Shown here: positions 24,512 through 37,785 of the stretch, in pieces
Layout: each line of letters starts with the position of its first letter
How positions within the stretch are numbered: the first letter of the stretch is position 1
Origin: Iris pallida
Taxonomy: Eukaryota > Streptophyta > Magnoliopsida > Asparagales > Iridaceae
NCBI GenBank assembly: GCA_029216955.1
Contig: JANAVB010004000.1
Location: forward strand, 3,590,583 to 3,654,582
DNA: 64,000 nucleotides
Direction: 5' to 3'
The notes under the pieces: generated by a model
The model's database searches: none
The model's input: the letters and a program-made list of their open reading frames with translations, nothing else
What the model was told of the DNA's origin: nothing
Program-made: the position numbers and the translations under genes

Positions 24512-26280
24512 TATAGGTTAATATTATACTGATTATACTAATTATCAGTATTAAATTAATATTTTGAGAATTATGTATTACTATTATTTTTCAAACTATA
24601 GGTATAGAATAAAGGTTAGAGCTATTTATGAAATTTCAAAATTTGAGTTTTTCCCTAAGATGCTTTTCTAGATTTTATATATCCAGTTGAAATATTTTTA
24701 CTAATAAAATATAGTTTTCTACCTAGAAAATTTATTTTGACAAACTTAAGGTATTTTGACTACAAATGATTAATATATTTCAAATATTTATCTATAAACT
24801 ATTTTAACTAGCAAAATATAGTTTTCAAGGTTTATAAATAATTTTCTAAAATACTATATATGTATTTATTTCCATAAATTCTTCTCGATTACCACCTTTG
24901 ATCGTGACTAAATCATGCTTTGCTATTTTCTCGCAAATTCGTTCCTATACACACCAAACATGGTTATCGAACAAATCGGGACTTGACAGACCATCGTACC
25001 ACACCAGGCGTCACATCCGGTAATATATCTTGTCATATTTATTGCTTATATTTATTCTGTATTTTTATTATAGTTATTGCATATTTACTGCCTGTTTACT
25101 TCCAGTTTATCCAGTTGCACATTTGATTACTATTCATGATTTACTTACTTGCTTTCTGTTATCCCCGATGCAAGTGCTAGTCTTATTTCTTTCTTGTCTT
25201 TAATTTATGCATATGGACTTAGAAGTTAAGGGACTACCGTTTGTTAGTGTATTATTATAAACTTGTCACGATTGTGCCATGAAATATGTGTGAGATATGA
25301 GTAGCATGTAGAGGTACTTGCGTGTTGGCTGATCACCCGTGCACATGCGTTAGGTCTAACTGCTAATAGAGGCATGTTAGGAGACTTAGCAGTTAGTGGA
25401 GGTACATGGTCGTGGATAAGACTTAGATAAATGGCAAAGGGTGGAGAGAACATTTTATTATCGTATGGGCCACTATTACACTTTCCTTTGTAAATCGAAA
25501 GCTCCGTTGGAGGTACGAGTAAGCTTAACTCCTCAGGTTGGCCATTGACGTTATTGGAACGTTATGAGCTTGGTATCTGGTGCCCAAGTGGGGATTATAC
25601 CTGTCACGACCCGTACCCTGAAGAGGGGCACGAGCACGTGGTTACGTCCAGCCTACGCCGCAGTATCGACGGTAGAACGCTGTATATAGGGTCTGTAAAT
25701 ACTACGACTAAAACAGATAAATGTACCTGTACAGTATATACACTCCGAATGGAGGTGACATAGCAATACAGTCTCAATCACATATATCAAACTAAGGTAG
25801 ATAGCATGGAAAAGAGATATGATAGATAAAACAGGAAACGAGTCCAAGATCCACACAAGTCAGAGCTATACACAAACATTCAGAGTCTCAGAAAATATAT
25901 GATAGATACTACAAACTGAAATGTACTAGCTGGCTTGCAGGCCAGGCAAACCTAACTAACTATGCTACTCAGGGTGAGCAAAGTCTAGTGGCTCTACCAA
26001 TAAGCCACGGTCTAACTCTAATCCATCAGACTCAACCCCATAGTAGGTCGGGCAATCAGCTTCTGAATCATCTGTAAAATTTGTCAACGGTATCCTGTCA
26101 GAAAAATGAGCAAGTACAAACACCAACAGCAGTTCCATATGAATTGACAAATTCTATAAGAGACAGTGTAATGAAATACAAGACAAAATTAACTGAAAAT
26201 ATATATATCATGATGTCAGTACTGAAAAAGACGACGATATGAATGTATATAGGGCGACTTGGAAACTATTCGGAAGCCGA

Positions 26281-26319
26281 GTTATAACCCCTAAACCAAA
26301 CAAGGACGGGGGCTGTAAC
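26281..26319 (-). other. LTR stem-loop with conserved loop (C, 3' LTR)
   Basis: Arms GTTATAACCCC and GGGGGCTGTAAC surround TAAACCAAACAAGGAC. Counterparts are at 40791-40829 (C), 53587-53628 and 61530-61571 (G), and 41683-41715 and 50290-50322 (F). It is in the part of the LTR expected to be transcribed (R/U5). Confidence 0.55.
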
Positions 26320-26994
26320 CCTTCTCCCGAACAGAACTTAGTCACCAAGATAATAAATATAAAAGGTGCCTTGAATTATTAGTGTGACATGTGATCGGCT
26401 TGGGAAAAATATGCTCAGGCTTTCCATCCGACCGGCTATGAACCCTGTATACAATAGAACGATAAGGCCAGTCACCATGGAAAGCTATGAACCATATAGG
26501 GTAAGGCTTTACCCGTCGTGAGGCGAGGGTATAGCTATGAACCATATGTACCATAGAACCATGTGGGAATTTGATCACACAACCACTAATAACTCCCCCA
26601 TCCCCCGAATAGTATAATGGATCTGGACATGACACGTTATGACACGGGATTCCATAAGAGGGTAGCAAGTCCCCTTTTGAAATCGGTGTCTATACCAATA
26701 TACTGAAATAAGACAGAATATGTACCAATATACCATGTAACTCTAGGAATAACATCCCATGTCATGATCCAACATATACTAGTCCGTGAACTGTCGTGAC
26801 TGGAAATCGAGTATAACACTACAACTGAATCGGATATAGCAGATATCAAGACAATGAAAACTATCAGTAAATGTACTCGCCTGTGGTCCTGAGCTGATAT
26901 GGTGAACAGACGCTCAGAGTGATCACAGACCTAAAATAAGATACTATGAGTCAAACAAGACGAAATACTGAAAAATGAAGCTAATTCAAGTCAT

Positions 26995-27350
26995 GAATGC
27001 AAGTCTAAGTCAAAACTAGGTCAATCTAGGTCAGACTGAGTCACACTAGGTCATACTGGCTCATACTAGATCACTAGAAGTCAATCCAAGTTAAACTAGG
27101 TCAATCTGGCTCAAGGGTTGACTTACAGTTGACTTTTGGTCAAAAAGTCAACTCTGGTCAACTCTGGTCAACACTGAGTCAACCCTGGGTCAACTCTAGG
27201 TCAAACAAATCAAATGTTGACTAACAGTTGATTTTCAGTCAACTGGTCAACTCTGGTTTGGTTTCGGTCAAATCGGGTCGCTTAAAGGCTAAGTTTTACT
27301 CTCGGTTGACTTTTGTTGACTTTTGGTCAAAAAGGTCAACCGACGTCAAA
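26995..27350 (-). repeat. Dense GTCAA/TTGAC cluster in the C LTR
   Basis: About 22 GTCAA or TTGAC words in 355 bases, in a degenerate short-period repeat (GGTCAACTCT-type units). On the sense strand most read TTGACC or TTGACT, the W-box core bound by WRKY factors. The regulatory meaning is not shown. Confidence 0.5.
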
Positions 27351-28278
27351 ACTAGTCTATGAGCACCATATTTGATCATTACCAACCAAGGGAATCAAGT
27401 TCTAACCCTATCTTAGACTCCAAACTCAAATACCCTATTCCTAGGTAAAACTTGCATTACCCTACTAAGGTAAATCCCGATACCTTGCCCAATCCCAAGG
27501 AAACCCCGCAAATACCCAAGATACTAGCCTAGGCTCCTTAGGGTAGCTAGATATCAACCTATCTAAGGTTTACCTACCAAGAATTTTGGGTATCCTAGTT
27601 ATCTAACCTAGTTTTAGGATATGTGTAGGTTTACCCTATTACCTACCTTACCCATATCATGAATTTACCCACACAACACCCTATCACTCATCCATACCAC
27701 TCACTCTCACACAACACTCACATGATATCACACTCTAATAGACTTCTCTATAGGTTTCCTATTGGTTTAGATATAGGCTATCCTATAGGCACTAACTACA
27801 CTCATTTGTAGGCTCTCTCATACATACACACAACTCACAAATACTCACACACACATAGGCAAATATATGGACTGATTTGGTGTGGCAAGTGGGGCTGAAA
27901 TAAAGGTGGTTTGGGACTGATTTGAAATGGTTATTGTGGCTGGAAAATGAGTGGTGTTAAGATAGGTTTTAGGGAGTTTATTGGGCTGATATTGGAGGGT
28001 TTTAAGGGGACTAAATGGGACATTAAAGGACTGATTTGAAGTGGTATGGTGGACTGTTTTTGAGGACAGCCAAGGGGTTTAATGGACTGAATTTTAGTGG
28101 TGTGGATGATGTATCAAGGGGGCTGATTTGTGGCCAAAGGGACAGCCACCTATAGGCTATGTTAGGGGCTGAAATTTGGGTAAGGGGACAGCCCAAAGGG
28201 GGTTCATGTGACAGCCAAGGGGTGGAAATGGAGGACTGATTTGTGGAGACTGTTGGGGCTGTTTTGTGGACTGAAATG

Positions 28279-28283
28279 ACAGC
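28279..28283. repeat. Probable target duplication (left) of element E
   Basis: ACAGC here against ACAAC at 36342-36346, one mismatch. The flanks on both sides share the C-LTR context (GGGCTGTTTTGTGGACTGA). Confidence 0.55.
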
Positions 28284-28678
28284 TATCACGACCAGCACCC
28301 GCTTTTCGGATACGAAGCGTGTCCAAGCCCAGCTACGCATCGAGCGGACTCCAGCCCATCTCGAATACGTAAACGCTGTCAAGGCTATGGTTTACTGCCA
28401 AATCATGGCAATGTAATCTATATCTCAATCCACAATAAGAATATGAAACATGAATGAACACTATGGGTCGTGGTCTGCAGCCCACTAGCATAAATGTCCG
28501 ATAAGACTCTAAGGAATATTACAAGAGTCTACAACTGCAACAAGGAACATGATATCTCATGATAAGGAATGAAAAGCACGAGCGGATAATAAACTCAATA
28601 ACAATACCTGAATCCCGCAATGTATCATCACGTCTGCCATCCAGAACTACTAGCTAACTCTATGCAACCGCTAAACCT

Positions 28679-28717
28679 GAAGAGATCATCAGGTCCTCAG
28701 AGGACATAGCAAGATAC
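28679..28717 (-). promoter_or_regulatory. Palindromic block shared with F and H
   Basis: Contains GTCCTCAGAGGAC, a perfect interrupted palindrome, inside a ~35-base match. Other copies are at 33072-33110 (E), 41583-41616 and 50190-50222 (F), and 14436-14475 and 21752-21791 (H, the last decayed). It sits 400-460 bases from the U5 end in each. Confidence 0.5.
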
Positions 28718-28906
28718 ATAATATACATGCCTATCTAACAGTTTTATCATGCGTAAGGAAATAAACAAGAAAGAACAAAGACAAGACAAATGACTACGAA
28801 CACAAACACGAACATAAATACGAACACGAATACGAACACTAGAACAACTACGTATAAATGAACTGCCGGATGAACGAAAATCACGAGATCAATGGAAGAA
28901 ACCAAA

Positions 28907-29276
28907 CCCTCATCCCGAGTGTGGACTCACAGGTTTGAACTAAACATTAACCCTCGTCCCGAGTGTGGACTCTTTGGTTAGTACTAACCCTCGTCCCGAG
29001 TGTGGACTCTCTGGTTAGTTCACGGCAAGGCACCCTCGTCCCGAGTGTGGACTCTCTGGTGCAAATACTACATCCCCGTCCCGTGTGTGGACTCTCTGAT
29101 GTAAACACCCTCGTCCCGAGCATGGACTCTCTGGTGCAAGTCAAGTCAAGTCTACACCCTCGTCCCGAGCGTGGACTCTCTGGTGCAAATAATCGACATC
29201 CTAGTCCCTAGCGTGGACTCATGGATGTAAACAGATCAAGGAAAACACCCTCGTCCCGAGTGTGGACTCTCTGGTG
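28907..29276. repeat. Tandem array in E 3' LTR, 9 units
   Basis: The core CCCTCGTCCCGAGTGTGGAC followed by TCTCTGGT recurs about every 35-50 bases with variable linkers. The copy at 33300-33620 has 8 units. Confidence 0.85.
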
Positions 29277-31239
29277 CCAAGAAAACAATGTCAAGGATTT
29301 AGCAGTTCACTTACACGTACTCGTTCTATGACACGACTCAAGCAAGGTACTGACGAGAACTCCAAATGTGAAACACAAGGCCAAAACATGAACATAGCTA
29401 TAAACAATAAAAACAACTCCACAGAAAATAACACGAAAAGCATATGTCCATAAACAATCAAATAACTGAAAATGAAAGAAAATGCATGTAAGTAAAACTG
29501 TAGAGGAAGGCAAGGTATACTTGCCTGGAGGTTGCACGCAGATCCAATAACAATCTAGTCCACTGCTAAGCCATAAAGTCCAATCATCACAACTGTCTCC
29601 GAAAGCTAAAACAGACAGTGCCAACAGTCTCAAAATAGTCAAATTAGCTAGAATTGTCTATCCTTAAGTCTAATTCTGGATACAGGGGTAAAACGGTAAA
29701 TTCGGGCAAAAACGATGTCCACCGTTGGACCCGCTTTGCACCGAAAAGCGTGCCAGAGTCAATGGTCTCTAAAGTTGTCAAATTACATGTCTACGGATCC
29801 ATTTTTCTGATACGAACCCAACCGTATGTCCAAAGTTGGATTTCGGCGGGCCGTGCACAAAATCGCCCGTTGAGTGGGACCGTGGGGCCCACAAAACGGC
29901 GTTCTGATTCTACTGTCTCAGAATCGGACCAAACTTGGCATACAGGACCAAAAAAATGATATGGACCTGCTGGCGCAAGTTTCATCTCGATCTGACGAGC
30001 GTGCACACAGTAATAGAGAAATTTGCAAAATGTACGATACGGTGAATTTCGACGGATACGCATCAAATTCATCGCGCACACGCGAACATTTTGAATTCCG
30101 TTAAAGCCCACACGACCACGAAGCCGTTACGCAGCTTTCGATGCTTACGGTGCACGACCATGTCGCCCGGTTTGGCGGGACGCACGTCGTGTGGAATAAT
30201 TTTATTGTTTTGAAAACTGTTTTTAAACCTATTTTTCTTAATTTTTGGGACTGTTTTAACACAAATATAATACAGGATTAAATAATCTATTTAAAGGGTT
30301 CCGATCCTGGTTAGGTTGTCTAAAAGACTCTTCAAATAGATTCCTAAAATTCCCAACCGATCGATCAGGAATTGCCTTCCAATACGGCCTCATGACAGAT
30401 CCTTCGTGTTCTGTTTTTACCGGTTTTCGACCAACTTCGGGTCGATCCCATGGACTGGTCGTGCATCCTATATGCAATCTAATTACTGGGGTTTCGAGAC
30501 GGTTATGTTAGCTTTCCAAAGCAATTTATGGGTCGCTAAATAGTGGAATATCGAGATCAAAATCGTACCTCGAAGTGATGGTCGATACGGTGTTACTGCC
30601 TCGGTCTGCTGTCATCCCCCGCGCGCCTGCTGCGACATTCTCCGGCGCTCGCGGCGGCGCGCGGCCATGGGGGAGCCGCCCAGGACGACGAGGGGTGGTG
30701 CGCGTGGGTGTGGCGTCGGCGGCGTAGGTTCGCTTAGGTTTTAGGTCGATTGCTTCTCGATTTCCTTCTCGTGTATATATCGATATATACGTATATCAGC
30801 GCTCGGCTCGGTTTGCTCGGGCTGTAAAGCGCGTGGGTTTGGCCGCTGTTGGGCTGGGGATTGTGGGCTGCTCGGGTGGTTTCCTTTTCTTATTTCTTTT
30901 TCTGTTTTCTTTTATTCTTTTTCTATTTCTTTTTTTCATTAACTAATACATATATATATTTATATATATCCACATAATTACGTATGTATATGTATACATA
31001 CATATATACCCGCATATACGTATATATACAATATATATATAAATACGCATATACACATATATCTATACACAGTATATATTTATATATAAGCACACATGTA
31101 CATCTATACGAAATATATATTTATATATAAGTACACATATGCACATATACAAAATAATATATTTTATATATACATACACATACACTTATGTATATATTTA
31201 TATATACGTATACGTACACCCATATATTATATATATACC

Positions 31240-31270
<31 letters not shown>

Positions 31271-31333
31271 TTATATACATATTCACCTATACACATATAT
31301 ATTCACATATACATTTACATATCCAATTATTTA

Positions 31334-31514
<181 letters not shown>

Positions 31515-32083
31515 AGATAAATTACATAGAGTCGAAAATATTTGTTAAAGGAAATTATTTACTAAAATATCAATAAACATTATTTAGTACCAAGAACTCA
31601 TAATATATATACTTAACTACAATTTGGGAAAACGTCTACTAGGTTACTAAATTAAAATACTACCACCCAATGCATGTCTACACGGTCGTCTTGGGATGCC
31701 CTACATGACTACCTGGGCTTGGGCTTGGTTTGGGTCCAGCCTGGCCAATTTGGTTCAACCGGTCACTCAATGTCAAATAATATAATAATAATAAATAATT
31801 AACTATTTATAATAGTCATGTAACAACTTGGCCTGGTTTTCCTAGTTAGGACATCCCGATGGCAAGGTTTCCCCGGGCATGACTAGTACACTAGTCAAGG
31901 CACACTGCTACATCTTCCGTGCCACAAATCCTAGTCGTCTAGTACTTCAAAACTCAACTATGGCTAAAGTCATATACCGTAAAAATAACTAAATAATTAA
32001 TTCTAAAATTCTAAAAATCACAATTTAAATCAAATAAATAATAGTAAAAAAATAATTCAAGATTTCCGGGAAGGGGAGCTACA

Positions 32084-32676
32084 AATCTACCCACCTTAAA
32101 AATAATTTCGTCCTCGAAATTCTAATTTATAATTATTCCTAAAATTCAAAAGGAAGTCTACTATTATCTAAATCTTTGTAATTTAATTCCTCAAAATAGT
32201 TTACAACCTTCCCCTAGCAATTTTGTAACTACGAAATCTCGAGGACTTCTACCCACCTTTGGTCACGCTACTCCTCAAAACAAGGTCACTAGAATCATAT
32301 GGTCTTCTAACTAGTTGCTAATCATTCTACCGGCAGATATCTAGGCATACGGCAACTATAATCCTCATATCTAGAAACAATCAATAGTCAATAGTCAAGC
32401 AATATACTATAATTTAAGGATTTCTAATGAAATCTAGACGGCACGATTGTTCGTCACTCTGAAATGGGAATGGACTAGAATCAATGGTACAGGAAGCAAG
32501 GAAGTATAATCGAGAGCAAATATGGAATTTTCAAGGACGTAGAGAATTTTTAGGAGAATTTCCAAAGCAGAGTGGATTGAGGTTCCTAAGGGTTTAGTCA
32601 AGGTCGCAAGCTCGTACCAGTACAGTTACGTAACCGATACGATATGCTCTGACCTGCATGGGCCACCAAAAAAACT
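32084..32676 (-). other. Element E interior (593 bases), non-coding
   Basis: On minus: primer site at 32651-32668, the motif GGTTACGTAACTGTAC at 32620-32635, AT-rich filler, then a purine region (AAGGTGGGTAG) next to the 3' LTR. No frame exceeds chance length. Gag and pol are missing altogether. Confidence 0.75.
32651..32668 (-). promoter_or_regulatory. Element E primer-binding site (tRNA-Ile type)
   Basis: On minus TGGTGGCCCATGCAGGTC, 8 bases after the LTR. See the finding on tRNA-Ile priming. Confidence 0.65.
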
Positions 32677-33299
32677 TGTCACGACCCGCACCCACTTTTC
32701 GGATACGAAGCGTGTCCAAGCCCAGCTACGCATCGAGCAGACTCCAGCCCATCTCGAATACGTAAACGCTGTCAAGGCTATGGTTTACTGCCAAATCATG
32801 GCAATGCAATCTATATCTCAATCCACAATAAGAATATGAAACATGAATGAACACTATGGGTCGTGGTCTGCAGTCCACTAGCATAAATGTCCGATAAGAC
32901 TCTAAGGAATATAACAAGAGTCTACAACTGCAACAAGGAACATGATATCTCATGATAAGGAATGAAAAGCACGAGCGGATAATAAACTCAATAACAATAC
33001 CTGAATCCCGCAATGTATCATTACGTCTGCCATCTAGAACTACTAGCTAACTCCATACAACCGCTAAACCTGAAGAGATCATCAGGTCCTCAGAGGACAT
33101 AGCAAGATACATAATATACATGCCTATCTAACAGTTTTATCATACGCAAGAAAATAAACAAGAAAGAACAAGGACAAGACAAATGACTACGAACACAAAC
33201 ACGAACACAAATACGAACACGAATACGAACACTAGAACAACTACGTATAAATGAACTGCCGGATGAACGAAAATCACGAGATCAATGGAAGAAACCAAA

Positions 33300-33620
33300 C
33301 CCTCATCCCGAGTGTGGACTCACGGGTTTGAACTAAACACTAACCCTCGTCCCGAGTGTGGACTCTCTGGTTAGTACTAACCCTCGTCCCGAGTGTGGAC
33401 TCTCTGGTTAGTTCACGGCAAGGCACCCTCGTCCCGAGTGTGGACTCTCTGGTGCAAATACTACATCCTCATCCCGTGTGTGGACTCTCTGATGTAAACA
33501 CCCTCGTCCCGAGCGTGGACTCTCTGGTGCAAATAATCGACATCCTAGTCCCTAGCGTGGACTCACGGATGTAAACAGATCAAGGAAAACACCCTCGTCC
33601 CGAGTGTGGACTCTCTGGTG
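33300..33620. repeat. Tandem array in E 5' LTR, 8 units
   Basis: Same unit as 28907-29276, lacking one unit (the GTCAAGTCAAG-linked one). Confidence 0.85.
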
Positions 33621-35690
33621 CCAAGGAAACAATGTCAAGGATTTAGCAGTACACTTACACGTACTCGTTCTATGACACGACTCAAGCAAGGTACTGACGA
33701 GAACTCCAAATGTGAAATACAAGGCCAAAACATGAACATGGCTATAAACAATAAAAACAACTCCACAAAAAATAACACGAAAGACACATGTCCATAAACA
33801 ATCAAATAACTGAAAACGAAAGAAAATGCATGTAAGTAAAACTGTAGAGGAAGGCAAGGTATACTTGCCTGGAGGTTGCACGCAGATCCAATAACAATCT
33901 AGTCCACTGCTAAGCCATAAAGTCCAATTATCACAACTGTCTCCGAAAGCTGAAACAGACAGTGCCAACAGTCTCATAATAGTCAAATTAGCTAGGATTG
34001 CCTGTCCTTAAGTCCAATTCTGGATACTGGGGCAAAACGGTAATTTTTGGCAAAAACGATGTCCGCCGTTGGACCCGCTTTGTACCGAAAAGCGTGCCAG
34101 AGTCAATGGTCTCTAAAGTCGTCAAACTACATGTCTACGGATCCATTTTTCCGATACGAACCCAACCGTATGTCCAAAGTTGGATTTCGGCGGGCCGTGC
34201 ACAAAATCGCCCGTTGAGTGGGACCGTGGGGCCCGCAAAACGGCGTTTCGATTCCACACTCTCAGAATCGGACCAAACTTGGTATACATGACCAGAAAAA
34301 CGATACGGTCCTGCTGGCGCAAGTTTCGTCTCGATCTGACGAGCGTACACACAGTAATTGAGAAATTTGCAAAATGCACGATACGGTGAATTTCGACGGA
34401 TATGTATCAAATTCGTCGCGCACACGCGACCAATTTAAATTTCGTCAAAGCCCACACGACCACGAAGCCGTTACGCAGCTTTCGATGCTTACGGTGCACG
34501 ACCACGTCGTCCGGTTTGGCGGGACGCACGTCGTGTGGAACAATTTTATTATTTTGAAAACTGTTTTTAAACCTATTTTTCTTAATTTTTGGGACTGTTT
34601 TAACACAAATATAATACAGGATTAAATAATCTATTTAAAGGGTTCCGATCCTGGTTAGGTTGTCTAAAAGACTCTTTAAATAGATTCCTAAAATTCTTAA
34701 CCGATCGATCAGGAATCGCCTTCCAATACGGCCTCATGACAGATCCTTCGTGTTCTGTTTTTACCGGTTTTTGACCAACTTCGGGTCGATCCCATAGACT
34801 GGTCGTGCATCCTATATGCAATCTAATTATTGGGGTTTCGAGACGGTTATGTTAGCTTTCCAAAGCAATTTATGGGTCGCTAAATAGTGGAGTATCGAGA
34901 TCGAAATCGTACCTCGAAGTGATGGTCGATACGGTGTTACTACCTCGGTCTGCTGTCATCCCCCGCGCGCCTGCTGCGACATTCTCCGGCGCTCGCGGCG
35001 GCGCACGGCCGTGGGGGAGCCTCCCAGGACGACGAGGGGTGGTGCGCGTGGGTGTGGCGTCGGCGGCGTAGGTTCGCTTAGGTTTTAGGTCGATTGCTTC
35101 TCGATTTCCTTCTCGTGTATATATCGATATATACGTATATCAGCGCTCGGCTCGGTTTGCTCGGGCTGCAAAGCGCGTGGGTTTGGCCGCTGTTGGGCTG
35201 GGGATTGTGGGCTGCTCGGGTGGTTTCCTTTTCTTATTTCTTTTTCTGTTTTCTTTTATTCTTTTTCTATTTCTTTTTTTTCATTAACTAATACATATAT
35301 ATATATTTATATATATCCACATAATTACGTATGTATATGTATACATACATATATACCCGCATATATGTATATATATAATATATATAAATACGCATATACA
35401 CATATATCTATACACAGTATATATTTATATATAAGCACACATGTACATCTATACGAAATATATATTATATATAAGTACACATATGCACATATACAAAATA
35501 ATATATTTTATATATACATACACATACACTTATGTATATATTTATATATACGTATACGTACACCCATATATTATATATATACCAATATATACATACATAT
35601 ATACATACATATATATACATATTTATATACATATTCACCTATACACATATATATTCACATATACATTTACATATCCAATTATTTACTCTA

Positions 35691-35706
35691 TATATATATA
35701 TATATA

Positions 35707-35768
<62 letters not shown>
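35691..35768. repeat. (TA)n microsatellite in E 5' LTR
   Basis: About 78 bases, with one ACCAATAT interruption. Confidence 0.95.
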
Positions 35769-35772
<4 letters not shown>

Positions 35773-36341
35773 AGATAAATAACATAGAGTCGAAAATATT
35801 TGTTAAAGGAAATTATTTACTAAAATATCAATAAACATTATTTAGTACCAAGAACTCATAATATATATACTTAACTACAATTTGGGAAAATGTCTACTAG
35901 GTTACTGAATTAAAATACTACCACCCAATGCATGTCTACACGGTCGTCTTGGGATGCCCTACATGACTACCTGGGCTTGGGCTTGGTTTGGGTCCAGCCT
36001 GGCCAATTTGGTTCAACCGGTCACTCAATGTCAAATAATATAATAATAATAAATAATTAACTATTTATAATAGTCATGTAACAACTTGGCCTGGTTTTCC
36101 TAGTTAGGACATCCCTATGGCAAGGTTTCCCCGGGCATGACTAGTACACTAGTCAAGGCACACTGCTACATCTCCCGTGCCACAAATCCTAGTCGTCTAG
36201 TACTTCAAAACTCAACTATGGCTAAAGTCATATACCGTGATAATAACTAAATAATTAATTCTAAAATTCTAAAAATCACAATTTAAATCAAATAAATAAT
36301 AGTAAAAAAATAATTCAAGATTTTCGGGAAGGGGAGCTACA

Positions 36342-36741
36342 ACAACATATAGGGGTGTTTATAGGGTGTACATGGGCTGTTTTGTGGACTGATTTTGTGG
36401 TCAAATAGGACTGTGTTTGGGGCAGGTTTTCATGCTAAAACAGGGTCAAGGGACAGCCATCTTAGGGACTGTTTTGGTTCCATGTTTGGGGCTACTCCCT
36501 GGACTGAACTGCTGTCCAATGATGCTATTAAGAGCAGCCCCTCCTCTCTCTACACTCTCTAAACTCCACTCTCTAACTCTCTCTCCAAACACAACACACA
36601 CCCATACAACACCACTCTCCAACATTCCTTCAAACACCTCACAAGCCCTCACTCCAAACCAACACATGCTTCCTAGTCTTGGCCGACCACTGTAAGTACC
36701 CACAACCAACCCAAAATCCCACATTCACACCATGATACATA

Positions 36742-36820
<79 letters not shown>

Positions 36821-37770
36821 TAATATATATCACCTCATATATACATATATAGATATTAGGAATATGATACATAGGCAAACTCATTTCTAAACACATAAAA
36901 AAATCTGGAATTAATATTAGAACAACATCAAAACAATACACAAATAATTCTACAAGTGTCCAAATAGAGTTTTCCCTATTAGGACACGATCCTACTCCTA
37001 GGACACCTCTACAAGTGTCCAAATAGACACGAAATGGACTCAAATGGACACAAAACCAAGGGGGTCATTCCTATGGGTCAAAACCATCCTAATGTATAAA
37101 AAGAATGAGAAGGAGAAGGGATTTATACCTCCCGGTGACTCGAATCGATCCCGAAATGCCACCGACACGTAGGAATCCCAAACGAACACGAACAAGCTTC
37201 GAATTCTCTCAAACTTGGGGAGCTCCCTCCTTGGCTAGAATGGAGAAGGAAGGAAGAAGATTTGGTGAAGAAATGGGAGGATTTGGTGGAGAAATTTCTA
37301 GGGTTTGCTCTCTAGAAAAAATTGGGGAAGAACAAGAGAGGGAATGGAAAAGGAAATAATGAAGTTGCTAATCCCTATCCATACCAAAAGTGGCCAGCCA
37401 ATATAGGTAGTTTTGTCCTATTAGGAAAAGTCCAAAAGCCCCTTTTCTAGTCTATTTACTAATACATTGGTAAGGGGTTAAGTCGGGGGTAGTTTGGTCA
37501 ATCCTAAAACACCAATCCATATTAATACTAACCAAAATAATTAGTCTAGTCACTAACTAAAATAACTAACATATGGGCCATGGCTAACTAGTGTGTGGGC
37601 CCGCTAGAGTCAAAACTGCCCCGGGTCCCCGATACAAGTCAGAATGAGTTAAAATTCGAACCCGACTCAAATAAACCCAAAATATTACAATAAAAAAAAA
37701 AATAATTTCAAAATAATTTAAAAATAAAAAATGATAAAAATACCCCTGTTTCTGGAAACTGAGGGTGACA
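36342..37770 (-). mobile_element. Element C 3' LTR, sense-proximal part
   Basis: Resumes after E at the ACAAC duplication and ends CTGAGGGTGACA (TGTCACCCTCAG in sense). It holds a CT-rich stretch at 36537-36600, an AT microsatellite at 36746-36817 and low-complexity A/T sequence. Confidence 0.7.
36746..36817. repeat. (AT)n microsatellite in C LTR
   Basis: About 72 bases of AT. Confidence 0.95.
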
Positions 37771-37785
37771 AATCTATCCACCTTA
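37771..37785 (-). promoter_or_regulatory. Element C polypurine tract
   Basis: On minus TTAAGGTGGATAGATT adjoins the 3' LTR, preceded by AATTTCGAGGACAAAATTTA. A related block recurs at 37942-37980. Confidence 0.65.

Larger units (their letters stand above)
22432..25601 (+). mobile_element. Segment D: LTR-like sequence, cut by element C
   Basis: It starts TGTAATCCCCC and ends near GGGGATTATACC, an inverted pair of the sort that ends an LTR. It holds a TATA box with a leader-like region. Immediately after the end lies element C. A partial match to a Met primer site (TTGGTATCTGG, 25570-25580) could mean the LTR ends slightly earlier. There is no second copy in the window, so it could be a solo LTR, a 5' LTR whose interior is beyond C, or unrelated sequence. 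Confidence 0.4.
25602..28283 (-). mobile_element. Element C 3' LTR, part adjoining segment D
   Basis: Its plus-strand start TGTCACGACCCGTACCCTG matches 40108 onward. It carries a stem-loop at 26281-26319, a GTCAA-rich region at 26995-27350, and a GGACTGATTTG-rich region up to the E insertion. Confidence 0.75.
32677..36341 (-). mobile_element. Element E 5' LTR
   Basis: Begins TGTCACGACCCGCACCC and ends GGGGAGCTACA in plus orientation. It holds the 8-unit array 33300-33620 and the AT microsatellite 35691-35768. Confidence 0.8.

Noticed and set aside
28947..29211. Frames with repeated TRESTLGTRV or VPSVDSLV peptides
   Set aside because: Translations of the tandem array in the E LTR; unit number differs between the two LTRs and frames are not kept.
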